Origin: Nocardia spumae
GTDB taxonomy: Bacteria > Actinomycetota > Actinomycetes > Mycobacteriales > Mycobacteriaceae
Direction: 5' to 3'
DNA length: 64,000 bases
Assembly: GCF_020733635.1 (NCBI RefSeq)
Contig: NZ_JAJFZL010000001.1
Span: forward strand, 5,642,001-5,706,000
This document shows, piece by piece, positions 26,232 through 34,190 of this stretch (its first letter is position 1; every line of letters begins with the position of its first letter). The position numbers and the translations under genes were made by a program. The notes under the pieces were generated by a model. It was not told where the DNA came from, did no database searches, and saw nothing but the letters and a program-made list of their open reading frames with translations.

Positions 26232-27701
26232 TCAGGCGCGAGCCGTGGACGAGGTGGAGTCGGATTCCGGCGACCGCTCGGCGCCGAGCACCAGAGCCTC
26301 GGCTTCGGCGACGACACCGGATTCCGTTCGCGGCGTACGCGTTCCGGGGCGCCGCAGGAAGACCGTCCAGACGACGATCGCGCAGAGGACGTAGAAGGCC
26401 AGGAACACCCAGAACGCCGTCGTAGCGGAATTGGTGGAGGCGTAGGACGAGCGCAGCACCAGGTTGATGCCCACCCCGCCGAGGGCACCGATCGCGCCGA
26501 CGAAGCCGATCAGGGCGCCGGAGGTGTTGCGCGACCAGGCCGCCTGTTCGGCCGAATTCCCCGGCAGGCTCTTGGATTTCGCGTCGAACACCGACGGGAT
26601 GATCTTGGTGACCGAACCGTTGCCGATGCCCGAGAGCACGAACAGCGCGATGAATCCGGCGACCAGGACGGCCATGGTGGCGCCGGAGGCGACCCCGTTG
26701 TTACGGTCGGCGGCCACACTGGCGACCGCGACCACGACGGCCGCGGCCATCATGCCGCCGAAGGCGAACAGCGTCACCCGGCTGCCGCCGATACGGTCGG
26801 CCCACGTGCCGCCGTAGGGGCGGGCCAGCGAACCGAGCAGCGGTCCGATGAACGCGATCTGCGCGGCGTGCAGGCTGGCCTGGGCGGCCGAGTCGCCACC
26901 GGCCTTGAAACTGATCTGCAGCACCTGACCGAAGGCGAAGCTGAATCCGATGAACGATCCGAAGGTGCCGATGTAGAGGAAGGCGATCGCCCACGACTGC
27001 GGGACCTTCAGCGACTCCAGCATGTAGGACAGATCCGCCTTCTGGTTGCGCAGATTGTCCATGTACAGCGCCGCACCGATACCGGCGATCGCGATGAAGG
27101 CCAGATACACCAGGCACACGATCGAGGCGTGGGTATTGCCGACAGTAGCGATCACCAGCAGACCGATCAGCTGGATCACCGGGACGCCGATATTGCCGCC
27201 GCCGGCGTTCATCCCCAGCGCCCAGCCCTTGAGCCGCTGCGGATAGAAGGCGTTGATATTGGTCATCGAGGAGGCGAAGTTGCCGCCGCCGAAGCCCGCG
27301 AACGCCGCCACCACCATGAATGTGGTGTAGGAGGTGCCGGGCTGGTTGATGAAGTACAGCGTCAGCAGCGTCGGGATCAGCAGCATCAGCGCGCTGAAGA
27401 TCGTCCAGTTGCGGCCGCCGAAACGGGCGGTGGCGACGGTGTAGGGGATGCGCAGGATGCCGCCGACCAGAGTCGGCATCGCGACCAGGAAGAACTTCCC
27501 GGCGGCATCGATGCCGAACTTCTCGGTCGGCATGAACAGCACCATCACCGACCAGATCGACCACACCGAGAATCCGACATGCTCGGCCACGACCGACCAG
27601 ATCAGATTGCGACGGGCGATGTCCTTGCCGCCGGCCTCCCAGGCCGCGACATCTTCGGCGTCCCAATGCTCGATGTCGTGGTTACGCGTCAGCGTGCTCA
27701 A
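26232..27701 (-). CDS. narK: NarK-type nitrate/nitrite transporter (MFS)
   Basis: A 489-residue major-facilitator protein with 12 predicted membrane segments. The N-terminal HWDAEDVAAWEAGGKDIARRN is typical of actinobacterial NarK. Both nitrate-signature regions are present: GGGNFASSMTNINAFYP with GWALGMNAGGGNIGV, and a second GNGSVTKIIPSVF with GFVGAIGALGGVGIN. Start is TTG at 27701, since AGGAGG lies 5 bp upstream; the ATG at 27782 has no ribosome site. It heads the nitrite operon, 27 bp before nirB, and brings in substrate. A second NarK is encoded at 30320. Confidence 0.93.
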   Translation of the reverse strand: MSTLTRNHDIEHWDAEDVAAWEAGGKDIARRNLIWSVVAEHVGFSVWSIWSVMVLFMPTEKFGIDAAGKFFLVAMPTLVGGILRIPYTVATARFGGRNWTIFSALMLLIPTLLTLYFINQPGTSYTTFMVVAAFAGFGGGNFASSMTNINAFYPQRLKGWALGMNAGGGNIGVPVIQLIGLLVIATVGNTHASIVCLVYLAFIAIAGIGAALYMDNLRNQKADLSYMLESLKVPQSWAIAFLYIGTFGSFIGFSFAFGQVLQISFKAGGDSAAQASLHAAQIAFIGPLLGSLARPYGGTWADRIGGSRVTLFAFGGMMAAAVVVAVASVAADRNNGVASGATMAVLVAGFIALFVLSGIGNGSVTKIIPSVFDAKSKSLPGNSAEQAAWSRNTSGALIGFVGAIGALGGVGINLVLRSSYASTNSATTAFWVFLAFYVLCAIVVWTVFLRRPGTRTPRTESGVVAEAEALVLGAERSPESDSTSSTARA

Positions 27702-27828
27702 CAGGGCCTCCTGAAATCCGGTTGGCCCCAAGGTAGGAAACGGGTATTGCCGCGATGCTGCGCCACATGACGCGTAAATCAACGGTTGCTCACGATTCCG
27801 GCGTTTTCCCGGTGAGAACTCCGGCTAT

Positions 27829-27866
27829 GTTTCGCCCATATGACACAACGGTTTCCGTGCGTCACG
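27829..27866 (-). promoter_or_regulatory. candidate GlnR box upstream of narK-nirBD
   Basis: Read on the minus strand: GTGAC, about 5 bp, GAAAC, 6 bp, GTCAT, 6 bp, GAAAC. The two GAAAC half-sites are exactly 22 bp apart and the GTCAT site lies midway, matching the spacing of actinobacterial GlnR boxes (gTnAC-n6-GaAAC). It stands about 130 bp before the narK start and is the main feature of the 308-bp gap 27702-28009. GlnR would activate nitrate/nitrite assimilation under nitrogen limitation. Confidence 0.6.
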
Positions 27867-28009
27867 AAGTGCCCACGGTCACGGAGTGAGCCGGTGAGCT
27901 CGACCTCGGCGAGTGGTTCGGAACACACTGCGCGGGGGGTCGATTCACATCATCGCCATCGGCTCACCGCCGCGCAACCCGAGCGGTGAAATCGGCGATC
28001 CGAGGCGCG

Positions 28010-29260
28010 TCAGTGCCAGGTGTCCTCGAGCATGCGCGGTGTGCACGCCTGCCAGGCGCCCACCACCAGCACGACCACGGCCACCGACAGTAGTGCGAAC
28101 GGCATCGCCCAACTCCCGGAGACACTGTGCAGTACACCGAACAGCAGTGGACCGACACAGGCGACCGTGTATCCGATGCCCTGGGTGAAGCCGGACAGCG
28201 CCGCGGAACCGGCCTGCGTCCGGGTGCGCAGATTGATCAGGGTCAGTGCCATCGGGAAGGTGCTCGGGCCGATGCCCAGCAACAGCACCCACAGCCACGG
28301 CGCGCTCATCGGGGCGATCAGCAGACCGGCGAAGGCGGCGAAGAACGAGACCGCGCACACGACGACGATCGGGAACGGATTGCGGATCCGCGCGGTGAAC
28401 GTGGGTGCGGTCAGCGCGGCCGCCAGGCCGATGAACGAGAAGAAGGCGACCATGGTGCCGCCGAAACTCGCGTCGGCGCCGGCGTCGGCCAGGATCTTGG
28501 GCAGCCAGGTGAACATGGCATAGGTATTGAGCGAGGTCATCCCGAACATGGCCGCCATACCCCAGGCCAGCGGCGAACGCCAGATGTTGCCCGGCCGCTC
28601 CGGCTGTTCGCCGGGCACCGCGGACAGCGCGGTCGCGTCGACCCGATCACGGCCGCGCCGACCGCGCAGCACACCCAGCCAGGGCACCGTGGCCGCGAAA
28701 CCGACCAGCGCCCACACGCCCAGCGACACTCGCCAACCGGCCGCGTCGGCCACCGGCACCGCGATCAGCGCCGGAATCATGGTGCCGACCTGCACCATCG
28801 TGATGTACACCGAGCTCATCAATGCCAGGTGATCCGCGAAATAGCGCTTGACCAGCGGCGGAATCACCACGTTGCCGATACCCATACCGGCCAGCGCGAA
28901 CGCGGACAGCAGCAGTAGTTCCCAGGTGTCGGGCACCAGAGCCCGGGTCAGCTGTCCGGCGCCGGTCATCAACATGGCCACCAGCGCCGTCCGCTCCAGG
29001 CCCAGCCGCCGCACGAAGATCGGGGTGATCAGTCCGGCGAGGGCGAACATGGCGGTCGGGATCATGCCGAAGACGCCGACGACCGCGGTCGAGTAGCCGA
29101 TATCGCCACCGATCCGTTCGGCCAGCGGCGTGAACGCCGTGACGGCGACCCGCAGCGTGAGCGCCGACAGCACGATCGCGACCAGCACCAGAATCCGGCC
29201 CTCGGCGAGGGCGCGGCGGCGCCGGACGTCGGTACTCGACTGCTGCTGGGTAACGGTCAC
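28010..29260 (-). CDS. CynX/NimT-family MFS transporter
   Basis: A 416-residue 12-helix major-facilitator protein of the cyanate/2-nitroimidazole branch: ALTLRVAVTAFTPLAERIGGDIGYS in helix 1, GVFGMIPTAMFALAGL, MGIGNVVIPPLVKRYF, and GFTQGIGYTVACVGPLLFGVLHSVSGSW near the end. Family members export or import small anions and drugs. The GTG at 29260 is chosen; an upstream start at 29299 would put the palindromic operator inside the gene. Divergent from a GntR regulator that probably controls it. Confidence 0.9.
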   Translation of the reverse strand: MTVTQQQSSTDVRRRRALAEGRILVLVAIVLSALTLRVAVTAFTPLAERIGGDIGYSTAVVGVFGMIPTAMFALAGLITPIFVRRLGLERTALVAMLMTGAGQLTRALVPDTWELLLLSAFALAGMGIGNVVIPPLVKRYFADHLALMSSVYITMVQVGTMIPALIAVPVADAAGWRVSLGVWALVGFAATVPWLGVLRGRRGRDRVDATALSAVPGEQPERPGNIWRSPLAWGMAAMFGMTSLNTYAMFTWLPKILADAGADASFGGTMVAFFSFIGLAAALTAPTFTARIRNPFPIVVVCAVSFFAAFAGLLIAPMSAPWLWVLLLGIGPSTFPMALTLINLRTRTQAGSAALSGFTQGIGYTVACVGPLLFGVLHSVSGSWAMPFALLSVAVVVLVVGAWQACTPRMLEDTWH

Positions 29261-29265
29261 CGCGA

Positions 29266-29280
29266 AATCATAGGATGATT
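29266..29280. promoter_or_regulatory. putative GntR operator between the MFS and gntR genes
   Basis: Perfect palindrome AATCAT-AGG-ATGATT, AT-rich against a GC-rich background, in the 59-bp gap between the divergent starts. It touches the start region of both genes and would allow the FCD-type GntR protein to repress both. Confidence 0.65.
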
Positions 29281-29319
29281 GGATGAAAGCAGGCAACAAA
29301 TGTGAGGAGGGGTACTCTA

Positions 29320-30084
29320 TTGGCCGTGCAACCAGTCCGGCGCACCAGCCTCATCGCCCAGGTCACCGAACAACTGCGCGCTGAAATCCGCTCGGGTCGT
29401 TGGCCTATCGGCTCCCGCATCCCGACCGAGCCGGAACTCACCGAACTGACCGGCACCGGACGCAATACGGTGCGCGAAGCCGTACAGGCACTGGTGCACG
29501 CGGGCATGCTCGAACGCCGCCAGGGCTCGGGCACCTACGTCATCGCCGCCTCCGATCTCGGCGGCACCCTGACCAAGTACTTCGCCGACGCCGTCGAACG
29601 CGACGTGCTCGAATTGCGCCAGGCCCTCGATGTACAGGCCGCCCGGCTGGCCGCACTGCGCCGCGACGACGGCGATATCGACGAGCTGCTGCGGTTACTG
29701 GAACGGCGCCGCAAGGCCTGGGACACCGACAACGCGGCTGCCGTCGACGCCGACGTCGCCTTGCATCGAGCCGTCGTGGCCGCCAGCCACAATGCCGTCT
29801 ATCTGGAGTTCTACGATTCGCTGCTCCCGGCGATCGAGGATGTGATCCGTTCTCGCACAACGCGACACGGCGACGATTATCACGACGAACATGCCGAGCT
29901 GGTGCACGCGGTGATCGACGGGGACGGTGCGCGAGCCGCCCGGGCCGCCAATTGCTTCCTCGGTTCGCTCATCGCCGAATACGCCGATCCACCGCTCGGA
30001 GCCCCGGCGTACCGTCGGGTGCCGCGCGACGCGGGCGTCGGGCCGGCGGTCGACAGTCGATCGAGTTCCGAACGTCCCCGGTGA
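29320..30084 (+). CDS. GntR-family regulator, FadR/FCD subfamily
   Basis: A 254-residue regulator. The winged helix is in residues 5-70 (SLIAQVTEQLRAEIRSGRWPIGSRIPTEPEL, TGTGRNTVREAVQALVHAGMLERRQGSGTYV). The FCD ligand domain follows (LELRQALDVQAARLAALR, DADVALHRAVVAASHNAVYLEFY, DEHAELVHAVIDGD), with the metal-binding D/H residues in place. TTG at 29320 lies 9 bp after AGGAGG; a GTG at 29326 is also possible. Divergent from the CynX/NimT-type transporter, its likely target. Confidence 0.9.
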   Translation: MAVQPVRRTSLIAQVTEQLRAEIRSGRWPIGSRIPTEPELTELTGTGRNTVREAVQALVHAGMLERRQGSGTYVIAASDLGGTLTKYFADAVERDVLELRQALDVQAARLAALRRDDGDIDELLRLLERRRKAWDTDNAAAVDADVALHRAVVAASHNAVYLEFYDSLLPAIEDVIRSRTTRHGDDYHDEHAELVHAVIDGDGARAARAANCFLGSLIAEYADPPLGAPAYRRVPRDAGVGPAVDSRSSSERPR

Positions 30085-30196
30085 GTTCGCCCGTGTGCTC
30101 GCGCGAGATCTGCTGTCTCCGCGGCCCGCTCCGCCGATAGGTAAACGACTCGTCACCATCCGGTGTGCGGCGGCGTGAGCGAGAGTTGGCACGAAC

Positions 30197-30224
30197 GTCA
30201 CCGCGGGTGAACCGCGCGTAATCC
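30197..30224 (+). promoter_or_regulatory. weak GlnR-like sites upstream of the second narK
   Basis: GTCAC, 6 bp, TGAAC, then GTAAT 5 bp later, about 100 bp before the start of the second NarK. Spacing resembles a GlnR box but the second half-site deviates. The rest of the 235-bp gap 30085-30319 shows nothing else I can support. Confidence 0.25.
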
Positions 30225-30319
30225 CGGATTCCTACCGTGAATTCGACCGCACGGGCCCGGCATCTCGGCCGAGACCACACCACGATGAGGGCGGTCGCAC
30301 CCTTCGAGAGGACGCGCCG

Positions 30320-31786
30320 ATGACATCCACCGACGTCGCACCCGCCGGTACCTCGACCCCGGCCTTCCGATACCAAGCCCGCGGGCGCTGGCTCGACCAC
30401 TGGGAACCCGACGACGAAACCTTCTGGGCCAACGGCGGAAAGCGCACGGCCCGTAAGAATCTGACCTTCTCGGTGTTCTCCGAGAATCTCGGATTCAGCA
30501 TCTGGGTGCTGTGGGCCAGCGTCGTGACCGCCATGGGCTCGGCCGGTTTCCATTATCTGAGCGGCCCCGACGCCGTAGCCAATTCACTACTGCTCACCTC
30601 GACCCCCACCCTCGTCGGCGCCGCACTGCGCGTGCCGTACACCTTCGCCATCCCGAAATTCGGCGGGCGGGCGTTCACCGTATTCAGCGCGGGTATGTTG
30701 CTGCTGCCGACCCTGGGCCTGGTCTATTTCGTCAACCAACCCGATACACCGTTCTGGGTGTTCATGCTGCTGGCCGCGCTCGCCGGCGTGGGCGGCGGCA
30801 ATTTCTCCTCGTCGATGGCGAATATCAACTTCTTCTATCCCGAGGGCAAGAAGGGCGCCGCACTGGGCATCAACGCCGCCGGCGGCAATATGGGGGTCGC
30901 GCAAACCCAGCTGCTGGTCCCGCTGATCATCACCCTCGGCACCCATCTGATGGCCAAGGACCCCGGCGGTTACCGATTCGGCATCACACTCGCGGTTCTG
31001 GTCTGGATTCCGTTCATTCTCATCGCGATGTTCGGTGCGCTGCGCTACATGGATTCGATCACCGGCGCGAAATCCGACGGCAGTTCCTATCGCCTCGCGC
31101 TGACCAGTCGGCACACCTGGATCATGGCCGTGCTCTACGTCGGCACCTTCGGCTCGTTCATCGGTTTCTCCTTCGCCTTCCCCACCCTGCTCAAATCCAC
31201 ATTCCCGGAGCTGGCGAAGATCGGCTGGATGTCGACCATCGGCAATCTCGCATTCCTCGGCGCGTTCGTCGGCTCCCTGAGCCGGCCGGTCGGTGGCTGG
31301 ATCGCCGATAAATTCACCGGAGCGCGGATCACGATCTACGTCTTCGGCGGTATGGCCGGTGCCACCGCGCTGATCGTGACGGCCCTGTCGATGAAGAACT
31401 TTCCGCTGTACCTGATTTCGTTCCTGCTGCTGTTCGTCCTGAGCGGCGTCGGCAACGGATCGACCTACCGGATGATTCCGTCCATCTTCGGCGCCGAGGC
31501 CAAGCGCCGGGCCGCCGAGGCCGGTCAGGATCCGGCGCAGGCGCTGGCCGCGGCCAAACGGCAGGCGGGCGCGGCGATCGGCGTCGTCGGCGCGGTAGGC
31601 GCGGCCGGGGGCTGGGTGCTGCAGCAGGCGCTGCGCGAATCCAATATCCACTTCGGCGGAATGGCTCCGGCCTTCTGGGCCTATGCCGTGGCCTTCCTCG
31701 CGATGGCCGGCCTCACCTGGTGGTTCTACCTGCGTTCGTCGTTCGCGGTCGGCCGGGCGCCCTCGCTGGCCCACGCCGGCATCTGA
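30320..31786 (+). CDS. second NarK-type nitrate/nitrite transporter
   Basis: A 488-residue MFS protein with 12 membrane segments. It begins, like the first NarK, with a conserved cytosolic lead (RWLDHWEPDDETFWANGGKRTARKNLTFSVFSENLGFSIW). Nitrate signatures: GVGGGNFSSSMANINFFYPEGKKGAALGINAAGGNMGV and GVGNGSTYRMIPSIFGAEAKRRAAEAG, with VVGAVGAAGGW. It is on the opposite strand from the nitrite operon and separate from it, so nitrate import may be regulated apart from nitrite reduction. Whether it is a proton symporter or a nitrate/nitrite antiporter cannot be read from sequence. Confidence 0.93.
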   Translation: MTSTDVAPAGTSTPAFRYQARGRWLDHWEPDDETFWANGGKRTARKNLTFSVFSENLGFSIWVLWASVVTAMGSAGFHYLSGPDAVANSLLLTSTPTLVGAALRVPYTFAIPKFGGRAFTVFSAGMLLLPTLGLVYFVNQPDTPFWVFMLLAALAGVGGGNFSSSMANINFFYPEGKKGAALGINAAGGNMGVAQTQLLVPLIITLGTHLMAKDPGGYRFGITLAVLVWIPFILIAMFGALRYMDSITGAKSDGSSYRLALTSRHTWIMAVLYVGTFGSFIGFSFAFPTLLKSTFPELAKIGWMSTIGNLAFLGAFVGSLSRPVGGWIADKFTGARITIYVFGGMAGATALIVTALSMKNFPLYLISFLLLFVLSGVGNGSTYRMIPSIFGAEAKRRAAEAGQDPAQALAAAKRQAGAAIGVVGAVGAAGGWVLQQALRESNIHFGGMAPAFWAYAVAFLAMAGLTWWFYLRSSFAVGRAPSLAHAGI

Positions 31787-31790
31787 GCAC

Positions 31791-31827
31791 GCGCGGCTCG
31801 CCGATCACCGCGATCGGCGAGCCGCGC
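31791..31827. terminator. bidirectional terminator hairpin
   Basis: 16-bp perfect stem GCGCGGCTCGCCGATC / GATCGGCGAGCCGCGC with a 5-nt loop, squeezed between the convergent stops of narK (31786) and the TIGR02569 gene (31827-31829). Confidence 0.75.
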
Positions 31828-32678
31828 TACACCATCAGGCGGATCATGTCGGCGGTATGCGCCAGGCCGGGAAAGGCTTCCGACGTCGACCGCGGATGCA
31901 GCGCGTGCACCGCCAGCCGGAACATGACCGCGCGCAACAACATCTGCGGCCACTCCGGCATATCCGACCACCGCTCCAGCAGACCCGGATCCGCACCGCC
32001 CCACGACAGCGCGTCGACCACGATCACCCCGGCGGCCCAGGACGCGGGCCGCCAGTACGGGGTGATGTCGGTCAGCCCGGGCGCCTGCCCGCCGGCGAAC
32101 AACACCGTGCCGAACAGATCACCGTGCACCAGCTGCGACGGGGTCTGCACCGGCTTTCGCAAGGTCGCCAGCTGCGCGAGCATATCGATGCTGTGACGGC
32201 CGTCCAGGGAGGCCGCGGGCAGCATCCCGCCGGCCTTGAGGCTACGCAGCGGCACCGTCTCCCAGGCTGCCCGATCGGCGGCGACGAAGACGTCGACATC
32301 GACCCAGGGCGCGATGGGCTGCTGTACCAGAAAGCGCGGCCGTTCCAGCCGCGCGGTGGCGTGGTGCAGGCGCAACGACACCGACACCACCTCGTCGTGA
32401 CGCGGTTCGGGCGTGCCCTCCATGAAGGTGTCGGCCCGCCACCCGGAGACCACATAGCGACCATCGGTGGCGCGGACCGGCCGGGCCAGTCGCACCCCGT
32501 CCACCTGCAGCGTCTCACGCACCTTCGCCGACCACGCCGCACGGGCATGATCCGCTACCGGGCTGAGCACCACATCCCCGCATCGCCACCCACCGTCCCA
32601 GTCGCCCAGCGCGACCGGGGACACTTCGCGCAGGCCGAAGGTGGCCCGCACATGCTCCGGAGGTTCGACAGATGTCAC
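31827..32678 (-). CDS. TIGR02569 family protein (Rv3205c-like)
   Basis: A 283-residue actinobacterial protein of unknown function. Seen in it: GDWDGGWRCGDVVLSPVADHARAAW at the N-terminus, a VSGWRADTFMEGTPEPRHDEVVSVSLRLHHA segment, QLVHGDLFGTVLFAG (which looks like the HGD catalytic loop of aminoglycoside-phosphotransferase-fold kinases) and DITPYWRPASWAAGVIVVDAL. It may be a degenerate or specialised kinase-fold protein; that is inference. It occupies the same place beside moeZ as in M. tuberculosis. GTG start at 32678. Confidence 0.8.
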   Translation of the reverse strand: MTSVEPPEHVRATFGLREVSPVALGDWDGGWRCGDVVLSPVADHARAAWSAKVRETLQVDGVRLARPVRATDGRYVVSGWRADTFMEGTPEPRHDEVVSVSLRLHHATARLERPRFLVQQPIAPWVDVDVFVAADRAAWETVPLRSLKAGGMLPAASLDGRHSIDMLAQLATLRKPVQTPSQLVHGDLFGTVLFAGGQAPGLTDITPYWRPASWAAGVIVVDALSWGGADPGLLERWSDMPEWPQMLLRAVMFRLAVHALHPRSTSEAFPGLAHTADMIRLMV

Positions 32679-32765
32679 GGCCGTACCGTAACCCCGCGAA
32701 CTTGTCCACTCGAGTAACCACGCCGGGGGTCGCCTGCCTCCCCGAGCCGCCGCCTACCGGTCGGG

Positions 32766-34052
32766 TTACGCGACCGTCGGCGCCGCCTCCGTTGTCCAGG
32801 GTTCGACTCCGATCAGCGCGAGCGGCATCGGGATCGCCACAGCGGTCACGTTCCCCTGGATGTCGTGACCGATCCAGACGGTGACGTCGCCGTCTCCTCC
32901 GGTCGGGAAGGCCAGCAATTCGGCGCCGACGTCCGGATCCGTGACTCTGTCGAAATCCGGGTATTGCTCGTCGGGCGACGATTCGCCGTCCCGGAAGCGT
33001 CGCATCAACGCCGACCGCGCGGTGACATCGACGAGGCAGCCGGTACCGGTGTCGACGGGGAATCCCGAGCGCTCGCCGTCGCGCAGCAGGCGCGGGTCGT
33101 CGCCGGTCCGGATGGCCATCGTCCAGGAGACGGTGGGCGCGTCGCTGATCAGCAGGCGGTACGCGTAGCTTTCCCGGACGGTGAAGGATTCCCCGAACAT
33201 CTCGCCCTCGTAGCTGACCACGGATTCCTGCAACGGGTATGTGCCGGAAGGAATGTCGACGATGACGAGGTCGTCCGTGCCCTCCGACGGGACCGGCTGG
33301 GGGTCGCAGAACGCCACGGCGGACCCGGTCACGGTGTAGCTGGAGATCGTTCGAACCTCGATGGCGATGGGATCGGGGCTCTCTTCGTTGGTGACCGAGG
33401 CGCCCGGGGTGAACAGCGTGTCCAGTAGCGGCTCCGAGTACGGGGCCGGCGCGTGCCAGCCGAACGGCTGCGGTGCGCCGCTGGACGGCTCGGCCGGATC
33501 CGGCGAGTTCCCACGAATCCGGTATGTGGTCCCCGATCCCAGCACGGGGACGTTGAGCAGCTCCGCCCAGTCACCGAATGCCGGCCGCGGTAGCCATCGC
33601 CGATCGACCGGCAACTCCGGCACCGTGTAGGTGGAGCCGCCGAGACGCCCCCTCGGCTCCACGACCTGACGCCCCCTGCCATCGGGAAACAGATCGGTGG
33701 TCACGTGCCAGCTGGTCTCGGAGAATTCGAGGGTTTCGCGATCCGGGTAACGCCATCTTTCGTCATGGCGCAAGAACAAGCGCTCGGATTCGAGACGACG
33801 CAGATCCACCTCGCGGTCGCGACGCCCGAATTCATCGAACCACCACAAACCCAGGTAGTCGTCGTTCCACGCGATATGCAACACCGCGACGGGCAACGCA
33901 CTACCCGCCGCCGTCAGCACGACCGCGTAGGGTTCACCGGCCGCGTCCCGCGACCGCGCCTCCTCCACCGCGATCGGGCCCGCCACGCGCCCAGCCGTCC
34001 CGTCCCAGCCCTCGCCGTACGTCACCTCGAGAGGTGCGCCTCGTCCTGTCAT
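32766..34052 (-). CDS. DUF4241-domain protein with a novel N-terminal region
   Basis: A 428-residue soluble protein. Residues about 225-428 look like DUF4241: DPIAIEVRTISSYTVTGSAVAFCDP, VDIPSGTYPLQESVVSY, VSWTMAIRTGDDPRLLRDGERSGFPVDTGTGCLVDVTARSALMRRF, then a DGDVTVWIGHDIQGNVTAVAI strand pair. Residues 1-200 form a separate domain (YAVVLTAAGSALPVAVLHIAWNDDYLGLWWFDE, DGRGRQVVEPRGRLGGSTY) that I do not recognise. No signal peptide. It sits between TIGR02569 and moeZ, which are neighbours in mycobacteria, so it is an insertion into a conserved block. DUF4241 has been noted among immunity-like proteins; no toxin is nearby. Confidence 0.75.
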   Translation of the reverse strand: MTGRGAPLEVTYGEGWDGTAGRVAGPIAVEEARSRDAAGEPYAVVLTAAGSALPVAVLHIAWNDDYLGLWWFDEFGRRDREVDLRRLESERLFLRHDERWRYPDRETLEFSETSWHVTTDLFPDGRGRQVVEPRGRLGGSTYTVPELPVDRRWLPRPAFGDWAELLNVPVLGSGTTYRIRGNSPDPAEPSSGAPQPFGWHAPAPYSEPLLDTLFTPGASVTNEESPDPIAIEVRTISSYTVTGSAVAFCDPQPVPSEGTDDLVIVDIPSGTYPLQESVVSYEGEMFGESFTVRESYAYRLLISDAPTVSWTMAIRTGDDPRLLRDGERSGFPVDTGTGCLVDVTARSALMRRFRDGESSPDEQYPDFDRVTDPDVGAELLAFPTGGDGDVTVWIGHDIQGNVTAVAIPMPLALIGVEPWTTEAAPTVA

Positions 34053-34144
34053 GCACCGAACCCTAGGACCGCGCTACCGCCTCCGGCTTCCCACAGCCGA
34101 CAGCCCGACCGGGATACCGGCGCGTCCTCGGCGACCGCTCGGCT

Positions 34145-34179
34145 CCTCCCGGCCCGGCCCGGCGCGCCGGGCCGGGAGG
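34145..34179 (-). terminator. terminator hairpin downstream of moeZ
   Basis: 14-bp perfect GC stem CCTCCCGGCCCGGC / GCCGGGCCGGGAGG with a 7-nt loop, 12 bp after the moeZ stop codon on its strand. Confidence 0.65.
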
Positions 34180-34190
34180 GCGGCACAGCC

